The translations under genes and the position numbers were made by a program. A stretch of DNA of 64,000 nt, from positions 123,849-187,848 of the forward strand of contig NZ_JPVQ01000003.1 in assembly GCF_000772965.1 (NCBI RefSeq). The letters are read 5' to 3'. This document shows, piece by piece, positions 53,372 through 62,221 of this stretch. This DNA is from Ureibacillus massiliensis 4400831 = CIP 108448 = CCUG 49529 (GTDB lineage Bacteria; Bacillota; Bacilli; Bacillales_A; Planococcaceae). Positions within the stretch are counted from its first letter, which is position 1. Each line of letters begins with the position of its first letter. The notes under the pieces are model-generated. The model was not told the DNA's origin. It searched no databases and was given only the letters and a program-made list of their open reading frames with translations.

Positions 53372-53421
53372 CTGAAATCCCCCTATTCTTTAAGAAAATA
53401 TATATCTTCGTAATATTAAAG

Positions 53422-53757
53422 CTAATTATGAGCAGCATGATCAATGGCTTGCTTTAACAGATTCATAATGTGGTCATCGTCTTTTGAATAATAAAGTGTT
53501 GTACCTTCACGTCTAAACTTGACTAATCGTAGATTTTTTAAAAAGCGTAATTGATGCGAAACGGTAGACTGACTTAAATTCAAGTGTTGTGCAATATCAT
53601 TAACGGAATGCTCATCACTACATAAGAAGTGAAGGATTCGTATGCGAGTTGGATCACTTAAAGCTTTAAAGGTTTGTGAAACAATAAACAGTGTTTCTTC
53701 ATCCAAATCGTGGTCTAACTCTTGAAGTACAATATCTTTATCATGTGGACTCATCAT
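53422..53757 (-). CDS. ArsR-family metal repressor, CzrA-like
   Basis: This 111-residue winged-helix repressor has the DNA-binding helix [15 protein letters not shown]. Its helix-5 metal site D94-x-H96-x10-H107-x2-H110 matches the CzrA/SmtB Zn/Co pattern exactly. ATG 53757 is chosen because AAAGGTG lies 6 bases upstream. It should repress itself and the CDF exporter by binding the palindrome at 53787. Confidence 0.92.
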   Translation of the reverse strand: MMSPHDKDIVLQELDHDLDEETLFIVSQTFKALSDPTRIRILHFLCSDEHSVNDIAQHLNLSQSTVSHQLRFLKNLRLVKFRREGTTLYYSKDDDHIMNLLKQAIDHAAHN

Positions 53758-53786
53758 TAACAACACCTTTACGAGAATTTATTTTT

Positions 53787-53810
53787 ATATATGAGCATAT
53801 GTTCATATAT
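53787..53810 (-). promoter_or_regulatory. CzrA/SmtB-type operator
   Basis: A 24-base near-perfect palindrome (ATATATGAGCATATGTTCATATAT; only one symmetric base pair breaks the symmetry) lies 30 bases before the repressor gene. The ATATGAAC..TTCATAT half sites are typical of ArsR/SmtB metal repressors. Confidence 0.85.
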
Positions 53811-53845
53811 CATTTATATGCTAATTTTCAGAATATGTCAATACA

Positions 53846-53888
53846 ATCAAAAAAGTACTTCTCCTTTTAATAAGGAAAAGTACTTTAA
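53846..53888 (-). terminator. Terminator of the nitrilase-GNAT operon
   Basis: On the minus strand AAAGTACTT (53886-53878) pairs with AAGTACTTT (53860-53852), with an inner TCCTT/AAGGA stem, followed by a T-run. Confidence 0.88.
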
Positions 53889-53890
53889 AA

Positions 53891-54553
53891 TTATTTAAAC
53901 GGATTTCTCCATTCCATTAATACGCCATAGTTTAAAGATTCTTCATCTTCTAAATAATTTTCAACTACCGCAATAGGCTTTCTTCCACAACGCAATAAAA
54001 ATGAAATGACAGGATCATGAATCTTTCCGTTTATTACATGATCTACATATTCATTTGCTGTAAGTGTAGTTGCATACTTACGATAGCCAGGCATTCGACC
54101 GCCACCGAGTAAACGTTCCAAACCTTTTTCAATGACTACATGGTACATCGATTGCATCATGATTTTTCCAAGACCAAATGAACGATAAGCAGGTCGTACA
54201 CTTATATCAACAATATAAAGAGTGTTACCATTAGGATCGTGATTTGAAATATAACCATCGTCAGTCATTTCAGCCCATGTATGATTAGCGTGAGCGGGAT
54301 TAAATTGAACACAAACGCCAGTTAAAGAGCTGACAACCTTACCATCAATCTCGATGCAAAGGGCACCGTCTGGAAAAAGCGATACATGATTCATTAATTG
54401 TTCTTTATTCCACCAAAGCTCGGAAGGAAATGGAGGGGGAAAACATTCCGCTTGAATGTCGATTAATTCATCAAAATCCTTCGATTCATAATTCCGAATA
54501 ATAATTGGAACGGGTTTTCCGTTTTGAAATAACAATTGCTCACTACGATACAT
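53891..54553 (-). CDS. GNAT-family N-acetyltransferase
   Basis: This 220-residue protein has the GNAT fold with acetyl-CoA loop VRPAYRSFGLGKIMMQ near residues 118-134. It resembles the acetyltransferase half of B. subtilis YhcX, where it is fused to a nitrilase-type hydrolase. Here it is a separate gene 11 bases after the nitrilase gene. ATG 54553 follows AAGGAGG. The substrate is unknown. Confidence 0.85.
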   Translation of the reverse strand: MYRSEQLLFQNGKPVPIIIRNYESKDFDELIDIQAECFPPPFPSELWWNKEQLMNHVSLFPDGALCIEIDGKVVSSLTGVCVQFNPAHANHTWAEMTDDGYISNHDPNGNTLYIVDISVRPAYRSFGLGKIMMQSMYHVVIEKGLERLLGGGRMPGYRKYATTLTANEYVDHVINGKIHDPVISFLLRCGRKPIAVVENYLEDEESLNYGVLMEWRNPFK

Positions 54554-54564
54554 GAAGAACCTCC

Positions 54565-55422
54565 TTATTCCCAGTCAGTATATAAATCAGTTCGTCTGTC
54601 TCTCCAAGTTGTCACAGAGCCTTTTTCCCGTACTTTATACAGTAATTCCAAGTCTAAATCAGCTGTAACGATCATGTCATTGTTAATTTCCCCTTCTACA
54701 AGAAGACCTTTAGGAGGGAATGGGATATCGTTTGGTGTAATAATTGCAGCCTGACCGAAATTAGCACGCATAAAGTCCACTGTTGGCAATGCGCCAACCG
54801 TTCCTGTTAAGACAACATATAGTTGATTTTCAATTGCGCGGGCATGACTTGTATATCGAACTCGATGGAAGCCATGACGATCATCTGTGCAAGATGGGCA
54901 GAAAATAACATCTGCACCTTTTGCTTTAGCCATACGAACAATTTCAGGGAATTCAATGTCATAGCAAGTTAAAATTGCAATTCTTCCTTTTTCTGTATCA
55001 AACACTTCCAAACCTTCTCCGGCTGACATGTTCCATTCATGAACTTCCGTTGGGGTAATATGAAGCTTTGCTTGGGTTACTACTTTGCCATCTGGATAAA
55101 ATAAATGGGCTGTATTTCGAAGTTTACCATCAACATTTACAACATGAGTCCCTGCGATAATATGGACGTTGTATTTTTTTGCGAAGGATGTAAAAGCTTC
55201 AAGATATTCTTTCGTAAAATTCGGTAAGTCATTAATCGTTAAAGCTTCCCCATTCTCTCCCTTAATAGATAACAGTTGTGTTGTGAAAAACTCAGGGAAG
55301 AGAATAAATTCTGTATCGAATTCAAGTGCTGCTTTTATATAATGCTCGCACTGATTTGCAAAATCCTCGAAATTATCAATCGTATGCAAATGATATTGGA
55401 CTGCAGAAACTCGTAATTTCAT
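54565..55422 (-). CDS. Carbon-nitrogen hydrolase (nitrilase superfamily)
   Basis: This 285-residue protein has the catalytic triad E44 (LFPEFF), K119 (AKLHITP) and C153 (LTCYDIEFPE). It belongs to the amidase-type nitrilases that resemble the C-terminal half of YhcX. ATG 55422 follows AGAGGGG. It is the first gene of a two-gene operon with the GNAT protein, reversing the domain order of the fused homologue. Confidence 0.88.
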   Translation of the reverse strand: MKLRVSAVQYHLHTIDNFEDFANQCEHYIKAALEFDTEFILFPEFFTTQLLSIKGENGEALTINDLPNFTKEYLEAFTSFAKKYNVHIIAGTHVVNVDGKLRNTAHLFYPDGKVVTQAKLHITPTEVHEWNMSAGEGLEVFDTEKGRIAILTCYDIEFPEIVRMAKAKGADVIFCPSCTDDRHGFHRVRYTSHARAIENQLYVVLTGTVGALPTVDFMRANFGQAAIITPNDIPFPPKGLLVEGEINNDMIVTADLDLELLYKVREKGSVTTWRDRRTDLYTDWE

Positions 55423-55550
55423 AGAAACCCCTCTTTAAATAAATTTTTATTATAGCCATTATAAAAAACTTTGTGCATATTAAGAAGTATTTTGCAAAAT
55501 AGCGATGGAATTCTTCAACAATCGAAGGGAAAATAAAAATGATTGAACGA

Positions 55551-55580
55551 ACGTATACAAACGTATACAATTGTATGCAA
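55551..55580 (+). repeat. Triple 10-bp repeat, probable operator
   Basis: ACGTATACAA occurs twice in tandem (55551-55560, 55561-55570), followed directly by TTGTATGCAA (55571-55580), an inverted copy with one change. Repeats 2 and 3 form a near-palindrome centred at 55570/55571. The array ends immediately before the GAGGTG of the next gene, so a bound protein could block transcription or the array could shape the leader. Confidence 0.6.
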
Positions 55581-55592
55581 GAGGTGATGGTT

Positions 55593-55892
55593 ATGGAAAA
55601 AGAACAAAACATTCATTTACATGAAGGACACCGCTCGAATCGAAGAAAGATGTCCGATAGACGAGAGAATGGAAGGAATAGTGCTAAAACCTTTAGACGT
55701 GGTAGAGCATTAGCTTTTTATGAAAAGTTAATGGTAAAAAGAGACACGTTAAAAAAACAATTAGCATCCCCAGAATACCAATCGATTCAAACAGTTATAG
55801 CAGGAGAACTGAAAGCAACGGAATCCATTATGGACGATTTTAAGGCTGCTTTTGAATTAGATGAACTATCTTTAGAAATGCATGAGGAGTAG
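55593..55892 (+). CDS. Unrecognised 99-residue basic/acidic protein
   Basis: I do not recognise this protein. The first 45 residues are basic and Arg/His-rich (HEGHRSNRRKMSDRREN and TFRRGRA), the rest is predicted helical, and the C-terminus is acidic (DELSLEMHEE). There is no signal or membrane helix. ATG 55593 is chosen because GAGGTG lies 6 bases upstream. It is 37 bases before an ABC exporter pair and directly after a repeat operator, so it may be a regulator or accessory of the exporter. It is longer than known ABC leader peptides such as BmrB. Confidence 0.65.
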   Translation: MEKEQNIHLHEGHRSNRRKMSDRRENGRNSAKTFRRGRALAFYEKLMVKRDTLKKQLASPEYQSIQTVIAGELKATESIMDDFKAAFELDELSLEMHEE

Positions 55893-55929
55893 CTAGATTT
55901 CCTAGATATTCAGAAAGAGAGAGGTTAGA

Positions 55930-57669
55930 ATGCATGCGATATCAAGGTTAAAAAAATATATAAAGCCCTATTTGTTATTTGCAATTATTGCGCCAATCTT
56001 AATGATATTAGAAGTTGCGATGGATTTACTGCAACCAACCATTATGAAACATATCATTGATGATGGCATCGCCAATAATGATAGTCCGTATGTCGTGACA
56101 ATGTTTGGTCTGATGATACTATGCGCTATTCTCGGTTTAGTAGGCGGGGTAGGCTGTTCAATTTATACAACAAAAGCGTCTGTAAATTTTGCAACAGATA
56201 TAAGAAAAGATTTATATCAAACAATTACCTATTTCTCAAATCGAAATAAAGATCATTTTACCCTTGGCAAATTAATCACGAACATTACAAGCGATGTGGA
56301 AATGATACAACGGGCACTTATGATGCTGTTAAAAATATTTGTGCGCGGACCTTTAACATTTATCGGCGCCATTATTATTATCTTCTTTACTGCACGTGAA
56401 TTGTTTCCGGTATTATTGTTTGTCGTTCCAATTTTAGCCTTCTCCATATTTTTCTTTACGAAAATATCGGGGAAACTATTTTTAAAAGTGCAAGAAGCCA
56501 TCGATCAAGTAAACACGAAGGTACAGGAAAACTTAGCTGGTATTCGAGTAATCAAAGCTTATAATCGTAAAAACCATCAAGTTGACCAATTTACTGCGGT
56601 CAACGGATCCCTGATGAAAAGAAATATTCGAGCGGATCAAATTATTGGGATACTAGGTCCTTTAACAATGTTTGTTGTGAATATAGGGATTATCTTAGCA
56701 CTATGGCTAGGAGCAATTAAAGTAGAGAACGGCACGATTCAAGTAGGCGTTATCATAGCATTTATCAACTATTTAATGATGGTGATGGGCGGGTTAATGA
56801 GCTCGTCTGCGGTATTAATGCAAATCGCACGCGCGTTACCAAGTGCAAAGCGTATTGTAGATGTACTAGAGGAGACACCTGATATTAAATCAAATGAAAA
56901 TGCTATGAAAGCGACTCTAAAAGGTGAAGTAGAATTTGATCAAGTCAGCTTTACTTATATCGAAGAAAATGAACCTGTTCTAAAAAATATTTCATTCAAA
57001 GCTCGTTCAGGAGAAACAATCGGCATTATCGGTGCAACAGGTAGTGGGAAATCGACGATTGTAAAATTAATTCCCCGATTATTTGATGTAACAGAAGGTG
57101 AAATCAAAATAGATGGAATTCCAATTAAACAATTAGACTTACAAACATTGCGCGAGTCCATTGCCTTTGCGCCACAACGAGCAACACTATTTTCAAAATC
57201 AATTGAAGATAATGTGAAATACGGAAAAGAAGATGCAACCTTTGAAGAAATAATAGAAGCTTTACAATCATCTCAAGCCTATGAATTTGTTGAGAAGCTT
57301 GATGCGAAAGAAAAACATATTGTTTCTCAAGGAGCAACGAATTTATCCGGGGGACAAAAGCAGCGGCTTGCAATGGCTCGTGCCTTTGTTAGAAAGCCAT
57401 CGATCTTAATTTTGGATGATACAACATCTGCAGTTGATAGTATTTCCGAAAAAAACATCCAAAAAGCGATCAAGGAAAACTTCGAGGATACTACCAAGTT
57501 TATCGTGTCATCAAAGGTTTCCTCCATTCGCCATGCAGACCAAATAATAGTGTTGGACGATGGTTATATAGTTGGACTTGGAACACATGAGGAACTATTG
57601 CGGGGAAATAAAACGTACCAAGAAATTGTTGAAACACAAATTGTAAAAGGGGGTGTGTTAAGTGAATAA
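55930..57669 (+). CDS. ABC exporter half, degenerate ATP site
   Basis: This 579-residue exporter half has six membrane helices (about 1-310) and an ATPase domain. Walker A GATGSGKST starts at 368 and signature LSGGQKQR at 472. After Walker B the catalytic Glu is replaced by Asp (D497, ILILDD), and the H-loop His by Ser (S528). This is the subunit with the degenerate site in heterodimeric exporters, resembling B. subtilis YfiB/BmrC. ATG 55930 follows GAGAGAGG. Its end overlaps the partner gene. Confidence 0.92.
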   Translation: MHAISRLKKYIKPYLLFAIIAPILMILEVAMDLLQPTIMKHIIDDGIANNDSPYVVTMFGLMILCAILGLVGGVGCSIYTTKASVNFATDIRKDLYQTITYFSNRNKDHFTLGKLITNITSDVEMIQRALMMLLKIFVRGPLTFIGAIIIIFFTARELFPVLLFVVPILAFSIFFFTKISGKLFLKVQEAIDQVNTKVQENLAGIRVIKAYNRKNHQVDQFTAVNGSLMKRNIRADQIIGILGPLTMFVVNIGIILALWLGAIKVENGTIQVGVIIAFINYLMMVMGGLMSSSAVLMQIARALPSAKRIVDVLEETPDIKSNENAMKATLKGEVEFDQVSFTYIEENEPVLKNISFKARSGETIGIIGATGSGKSTIVKLIPRLFDVTEGEIKIDGIPIKQLDLQTLRESIAFAPQRATLFSKSIEDNVKYGKEDATFEEIIEALQSSQAYEFVEKLDAKEKHIVSQGATNLSGGQKQRLAMARAFVRKPSILILDDTTSAVDSISEKNIQKAIKENFEDTTKFIVSSKVSSIRHADQIIVLDDGYIVGLGTHEELLRGNKTYQEIVETQIVKGGVLSE

Positions 57670-59500
57670 ATCAACCACTCAACCACCTTTTGCACAAAAT
57701 AGTAGACCTATGCCAAGATCGCCTTTAAAACACCCAGGTGGTAGATTTAATGGACCTGCCGAAAAGGCAAAAAACCAAAAAGCGACAATAAGAAGGATAT
57801 GGACTTATTTAAAAAATGAGCGTATTGGCTTAATAAGCGCCATTGTATTCGTCATTCTTTCGTCCATTTTAAGCATACTTGGTCCGTTAATAATCGGGAT
57901 CATTATCGACCAATATATTTTGCCAAAGGATATTGCTGGAGCAATTCGGATGATTGTTCTATTAGCAGCCATTTATGTTGTAGGAGCAATGTTAACGTGG
58001 TTGCAAACCTTTGTCATGATCCATGTATCACAAAAATCAATATGGCAGCTCCGCCAGCACTTGTTCAAAAAATTCCAAGCGCTCCCGCTTTCGTCCTTTG
58101 ACAAGAGACAGCAAGGCGATTTAATGAGTCGAATGACAAATGATATAGAAAATTTAAACGCTGCCCTTTCCCAAAGTGTCCTTCAAATCATTTCAACTGT
58201 CTTGACGGTGATTGGTACTGCTATAGCGATGCTTTATTTAAACTGGATACTAGCTATTGTGACAATGCTCATTATTCCTTGTATTCTCTGGTCAGCAAAG
58301 CAAATTATTAAACGTAGTAGTAAAAACTATGCAGAAAGACAAAAAGACCTTGGGAACTTAAATGGATTTATAGCGGAATCCATTTCAAACTCTGATATCA
58401 CAACATTATTCGGAAAAGAAGCACAAACGATTGAACAGTTCCATGAAGCGAATGAAAAACTAAGAAGTTCAGCAATGCGTGCAGAGATTGTCTCTGGATT
58501 AATGGGCCCGATGAATAATTTTATTAACACATTAGGCTTAGGGATAGTTGTAGGAGTAGGGGCACTAATGTCGATAAATAATCTTGTTACAATAGGTATC
58601 ATTGCATCATTTGTCACTTACTCTCGCCAATTTTTACGTCCAATCAATCAATTATCCAACTTATTTAATACGTTCCAATCAGCTATCGCTGGCGCTGAGC
58701 GTGTGTTTGAAATAATGGATGAAGATGAGGAAGTAAAAGACATTCCTAATGCCATAACGAAGGATAAATTCATAGGAGAAGTTATCTTCCGAAATGTTCA
58801 TTTCAGTTATAATGATGAAAAACCTGTACTGAATAATATTTCGTTTCATGCAAAAGCAGGGGATACTGTTGCGCTTGTTGGTCCCACAGGTTCTGGAAAA
58901 ACTACTATAATTCAATTGTTGAATCGGTTCTATGATGTAACTAGTGGAGAAATCTTAATCGATGGTGAAAATATTAAACATTATAAAATGGAAAATATAA
59001 GAGAGCATATAGGTGTCGTATTACAAGATACTTATTTATTTTCTGGTACGGTAAGGGAAAATATCCGTTATGGTAAGCTCGATGCAACGGATGAAGAAGT
59101 TAAGCAAGCTGCTAAAATCGCCTTTGCCCATAGCTTTATAAAATATTTACCGCAGCAATATGACACGATGCTCGTCTCAGGTGGTATGAACCTAAGTCAA
59201 GGGCAACGGCAGTTAATTGCCATTGCGAGGGCAATTTTAGAAGATTCAGATATTTTAATATTAGATGAGGCAACATCTAGTGTAGATACGATGACGGAGG
59301 TTCATATTCAAAAAGGATTAAATAATCTGATGAAGGGCCGTACAAGCTTTGTTATTGCTCATCGGTTAAAAACCATTGAAAATGCGGACCAAATTCTTGT
59401 CATTAAAGATGGGTCTATTATCGAGCAAGGAAATCATCAAATATTAATGAATCAGCGCGGTTTTTATGCAAACCTACAAAATCAACTTCAAGTACAATAA
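57662..59500 (+). CDS. ABC exporter half, catalytic partner
   Basis: This 612-residue exporter half has a Pro-rich N-terminal tail of about 45 residues, six membrane helices and an intact ATPase. Walker A GPTGSGKTT starts at 407, signature LSQGQRQ at 511, catalytic Glu is E536 and the H-loop His is H567. It pairs with the preceding subunit to form a likely multidrug or lipid exporter (YfiBC/BmrCD type). GTG 57662 overlaps the previous stop by 8 bases, with AAGGGGGTG upstream. Confidence 0.92.
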   Translation: MNKSTTQPPFAQNSRPMPRSPLKHPGGRFNGPAEKAKNQKATIRRIWTYLKNERIGLISAIVFVILSSILSILGPLIIGIIIDQYILPKDIAGAIRMIVLLAAIYVVGAMLTWLQTFVMIHVSQKSIWQLRQHLFKKFQALPLSSFDKRQQGDLMSRMTNDIENLNAALSQSVLQIISTVLTVIGTAIAMLYLNWILAIVTMLIIPCILWSAKQIIKRSSKNYAERQKDLGNLNGFIAESISNSDITTLFGKEAQTIEQFHEANEKLRSSAMRAEIVSGLMGPMNNFINTLGLGIVVGVGALMSINNLVTIGIIASFVTYSRQFLRPINQLSNLFNTFQSAIAGAERVFEIMDEDEEVKDIPNAITKDKFIGEVIFRNVHFSYNDEKPVLNNISFHAKAGDTVALVGPTGSGKTTIIQLLNRFYDVTSGEILIDGENIKHYKMENIREHIGVVLQDTYLFSGTVRENIRYGKLDATDEEVKQAAKIAFAHSFIKYLPQQYDTMLVSGGMNLSQGQRQLIAIARAILEDSDILILDEATSSVDTMTEVHIQKGLNNLMKGRTSFVIAHRLKTIENADQILVIKDGSIIEQGNHQILMNQRGFYANLQNQLQVQ

Positions 59501-59511
59501 TAGACTCATTT

Positions 59512-59546
59512 GCTGTCCATCTTTCTATAGGTGGGCAGCTTTTTTA
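59512..59546 (+). terminator. Intrinsic terminator after the ABC exporter
   Basis: GCTGTCCATCT at 59512-59522 pairs with AGGTGGGCAGC at 59529-59539 (two wobbles), followed by six T residues. It ends accessory block 2. Confidence 0.9.
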
Positions 59547-59691
59547 AAAATTTAGATGATAGAACGAAAAACTTTTAGAAAAATAGTTAGTCATAAATAA
59601 ACTATTTTTTCATATTCAAAACTTTACGCATACAAGTTGCTTTCCTAGCGTATAGTAGTGCAAAAGGTTGCAAAAAGGCGGTGTAATAGTT

Positions 59692-60405
59692 TTGAAACGA
59701 TGGCTTGCACTAATTGTAATTTTATTAGTTTGTCTTGCGGTGGTTGTATATGAGACAAGCGCTTCAGACAGAAAGTTCTTTTTACCTGAACCATTAGGTG
59801 GTGTCAAAATTGTTGTAGATGCTGGTCATGGTGGAGTTGATGGGGGAGCATCATCTCAATCAGTAATTGAAAAGGATGTTACGCTTGCAATCGCTCAGAA
59901 AGTTGAAAGTCAATTGAAACGAATGGGCGCTGAAGTTGTAATGACGAGAAATACGGATGGAGATGTATTAGACGAGCATGCACCAAGTGAAGAATTCCCT
60001 ACATTAAGAGAACGAAAGAAACAAGATATCTTTTTACGTGAGGAAATTGTAAAATCGAACGAACCTGAAATCTTTATTACCATTCATGCAAATGCAATCC
60101 CTGAAGCAAAATGGCGTGGTGCACAAGTGTTTTATCATCAAGACGGGCATCCAAATAGCGAATTATTAGCAAAATCTGTACAAGACTCAATAAAAAACAG
60201 CTTACAAAATACGGACAGAGAAGCTCTAGCCATTAAACAAATTTATCTCTTGAAAAAAGCTGAAGTTCCAGCAGTATTAATTGAAACAGGTTTTTTAAGT
60301 AATGATGAAGAGCGTGCACTATTGTCAGACGATAGTTACCAAGAAAAAATGGCTACCGCAATTGTTGATGGCATCGAAAATTATGTAAATATGGAATTCG
60401 AATAA
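59692..60405 (+). CDS. cwlD: Spore cortex amidase CwlD
   Basis: This 237-residue N-acetylmuramoyl-L-alanine amidase has an N-terminal membrane anchor (about 4-20). Zinc ligands are H46 (DAGHGG), E60 (IEKDV) and the His of TIHANAIP, with the catalytic Glu in IETGFLS. CwlD makes muramic delta-lactam in the spore cortex. The gene order cwlD-salA-gerD-kbaA supports this identity over the paralogue at 45.9 kb. TTG 59692 has AAGGCGGTG 7 bases upstream. A CATATT..CATACA pair near 59611-59634 recalls a sigma-E promoter but the spacer is short. Confidence 0.92.
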   Translation: MKRWLALIVILLVCLAVVVYETSASDRKFFLPEPLGGVKIVVDAGHGGVDGGASSQSVIEKDVTLAIAQKVESQLKRMGAEVVMTRNTDGDVLDEHAPSEEFPTLRERKKQDIFLREEIVKSNEPEIFITIHANAIPEAKWRGAQVFYHQDGHPNSELLAKSVQDSIKNSLQNTDREALAIKQIYLLKKAEVPAVLIETGFLSNDEERALLSDDSYQEKMATAIVDGIENYVNMEFE

Positions 60406-60424
60406 CTAAAAAAGTCGTTATACT

Positions 60425-60451
60425 TTGCACTGTCATGCAGTGTGATATACT
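60425..60451 (+). promoter_or_regulatory. Possible promoter of salA
   Basis: TTGCAC at 60425-60430 and TATACT at 60446-60451 are separated by 15 bases; the -10 is extended (TGATATACT). The CACTG/CAGTG hairpin in the spacer is a curiosity. Confidence 0.35.
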
Positions 60452-60484
60452 AAAAACGGAACCAAAAATAGGGGAGTGTTTCTA

Positions 60485-61543
60485 GTGATAAACGAACAAC
60501 AAGTCAGAGAAGTTTTAGGAAAATTAGAAGACCCATTTTTACATAAAACATTAGCAGAAACTAGCGGTATCGTAGGTGTAACGATTAAAGAAGAAAAGAA
60601 CCATGTTAGCGTCAAGGTTGCAATTGCAAAAACAAATACACCTGAACAAATGCAATTACAAATGAAAATTGTAGAAGTATTAAAAGAAGCAGGTGCTGCA
60701 TCAGTTGGTATTCGTTTTGAAGAATTGTCACCAGAAGTATTGGAAAGCTTCCGTGGCCAAGCAACACAAAGTGAATCACATGATATCTTATCACCTTTAT
60801 CAACTGTTCAAGTGATAGCGATTGCATCGGGTAAAGGTGGCGTTGGTAAATCGACAGTATCCGTTAACTTAGCAGTAGCGCTTTCGCGTTTAGGTAAAAA
60901 AGTAGGCTTAATCGATGCGGATATTTATGGATTCAGTGTTCCTGATATGATGGGTATCCAAGAAATGCCGGTCGTAAAAGATAATAGCATTTATCCCGTT
61001 GATCGTATGGGTGTAAAGGTTATTTCAATGGGATTCTTTGTTGAAAATAATGCACCAATCGTTTGGCGTGGGCCGATGTTAGGGAAAGTGTTAGATCAAT
61101 TCTTCCGTGATGTAGATTGGGGAGAGCTTGATTACCTACTATTAGACTTACCACCAGGTACAGGTGACGTAGCACTAGATATTCACCAAGCATTGCCAAC
61201 TTCAAAAGAAATTATTGTTACGACTCCACATCCAACAGCTGCATTTGTTGCTGCCCGAGCTGGTGCAATGGCATTACAAACAAATCATGACATTTTAGGT
61301 GTTATTGAAAACATGTCTTGGTTTGAATCGAAAGTAACGGGTGAGAAGGAGTATGTTTTCGGTAAAGGTGGAGGACCTAAACTTGCTGATGAACTACGCA
61401 CAGAATTATTAGGTCAAGTACCACTTGGACAACCAGATTGGTCGAAAGAGGATTTTGCTCCATCCGTTTATGACGAAGAACATCCGACGGGTAAAATTTA
61501 TATAGATATTGCTCAAAAAGTAATTGAACAATTAGAAAAATAA
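60485..61543 (+). CDS. salA: Mrp/SalA-family P-loop ATPase
   Basis: This 352-residue protein has an N-terminal MIP18-like domain (about 1-95) and a Mrp/NBP35 ATPase with the deviant Walker A GKGGVGKST starting at 116. It lacks the C-terminal CxxC iron-sulfur ligands of Mrp/ApbC. It corresponds to B. subtilis SalA (YbaL), a negative regulator of scoC, found at the same place. GTG 60485 lies 8 bases after GGGGAG. Confidence 0.9.
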   Translation: MINEQQVREVLGKLEDPFLHKTLAETSGIVGVTIKEEKNHVSVKVAIAKTNTPEQMQLQMKIVEVLKEAGAASVGIRFEELSPEVLESFRGQATQSESHDILSPLSTVQVIAIASGKGGVGKSTVSVNLAVALSRLGKKVGLIDADIYGFSVPDMMGIQEMPVVKDNSIYPVDRMGVKVISMGFFVENNAPIVWRGPMLGKVLDQFFRDVDWGELDYLLLDLPPGTGDVALDIHQALPTSKEIIVTTPHPTAAFVAARAGAMALQTNHDILGVIENMSWFESKVTGEKEYVFGKGGGPKLADELRTELLGQVPLGQPDWSKEDFAPSVYDEEHPTGKIYIDIAQKVIEQLEK

Positions 61544-61555
61544 TAAGCAAAAAAC

Positions 61556-61583
61556 AAGCGGACTCCCTTAATGCAGTCCGCTT
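61556..61583. terminator. Bidirectional terminator between salA and gerD
   Basis: AAGCGGACT at 61556-61564 pairs with AGTCCGCTT at 61575-61583. A T-run follows on the + strand and an A-run precedes it, so it works for both convergent genes. Confidence 0.92.
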
Positions 61584-61597
61584 TTTTATATAATATT

Positions 61598-62221
61598 TTA
61601 GCTTCCAGATTCACCTTGGCCACCACCGGAACCTCCGCCGCCCCCAGAGCCGCCGCCACCACCTGACTCACCGCCAGATTCGCCGCCTCCAGAAGTTTCA
61701 CCTGCTTTTTTAATCAGATCCTGCCATTTAGTTTGTAGTAGAGGATCATCAATTGTTTGCATTACTACTTCTTCCATTTGCTTGCGAAGAGTTGAGCTTT
61801 TTAAAATAGTTTCCAATTGCTTTTGCATTTCAGACTGACCGAAAAATGTGATTAAGTCTTCTTGGAATGTAGCATTCTTTATAAGATCTTGCATTATTTC
61901 CGTTTGTTGGTCTTTCATACTTTTTGCTATAGATTCCTTAAAAGCTGGATCTTCAAATGTTTTTTTCCAAAAATCCTGTGCATCTTCAGATAGTAAAGTA
62001 TTCTTAATTGCAGTTTCAACTTCATCATGCTCTAGCACGATCAGTTCACGAATACTTGGGTCCTCAAGAAGCTGACGTAAAGCTTTTTTCCCGTCCTCTG
62101 TTTGAATGGAATCAATCATGATTTTCTTTATTTCATCATAGGACATGGATTGGCCTTGATTATCAGAACAACTTGTTAAAAGTAATAAAACAAACATCAT
62201 GGAAAATATCCGATTCAACAC
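61598..62221 (-). CDS. gerD: Spore germination lipoprotein GerD
   Basis: This 207-residue protein has a lipobox signal (LLLLTSC), a helical GerD core and an unusual C-terminal tail of about 31 residues made almost entirely of Gly, Ser and Glu. GerD clusters germinant receptors in the inner spore membrane. GTG 62221 follows AAAGGA. The gene sits between salA and kbaA, as in B. subtilis, and is convergent with salA. Confidence 0.93.
   Translation of the reverse strand: MLNRIFSMMFVLLLLTSCSDNQGQSMSYDEIKKIMIDSIQTEDGKKALRQLLEDPSIRELIVLEHDEVETAIKNTLLSEDAQDFWKKTFEDPAFKESIAKSMKDQQTEIMQDLIKNATFQEDLITFFGQSEMQKQLETILKSSTLRKQMEEVVMQTIDDPLLQTKWQDLIKKAGETSGGGESGGESGGGGGSGGGGGSGGGQGESGS

Noticed and set aside
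59611..59635. Sigma-E or sigma-G promoter for cwlD
   Set aside because: CATATT and CATACA are present but the 12-base spacer is too short for sigma-E, and no sigma-G -35 lies at the right distance. It is mentioned only in the cwlD entry.
61603..61698. GGC-rich repeat before gerD's stop as a separate repeat element
   Set aside because: It is in frame within gerD and encodes the Gly/Ser tail. It is a coding low-complexity segment, not a mobile or structural repeat.
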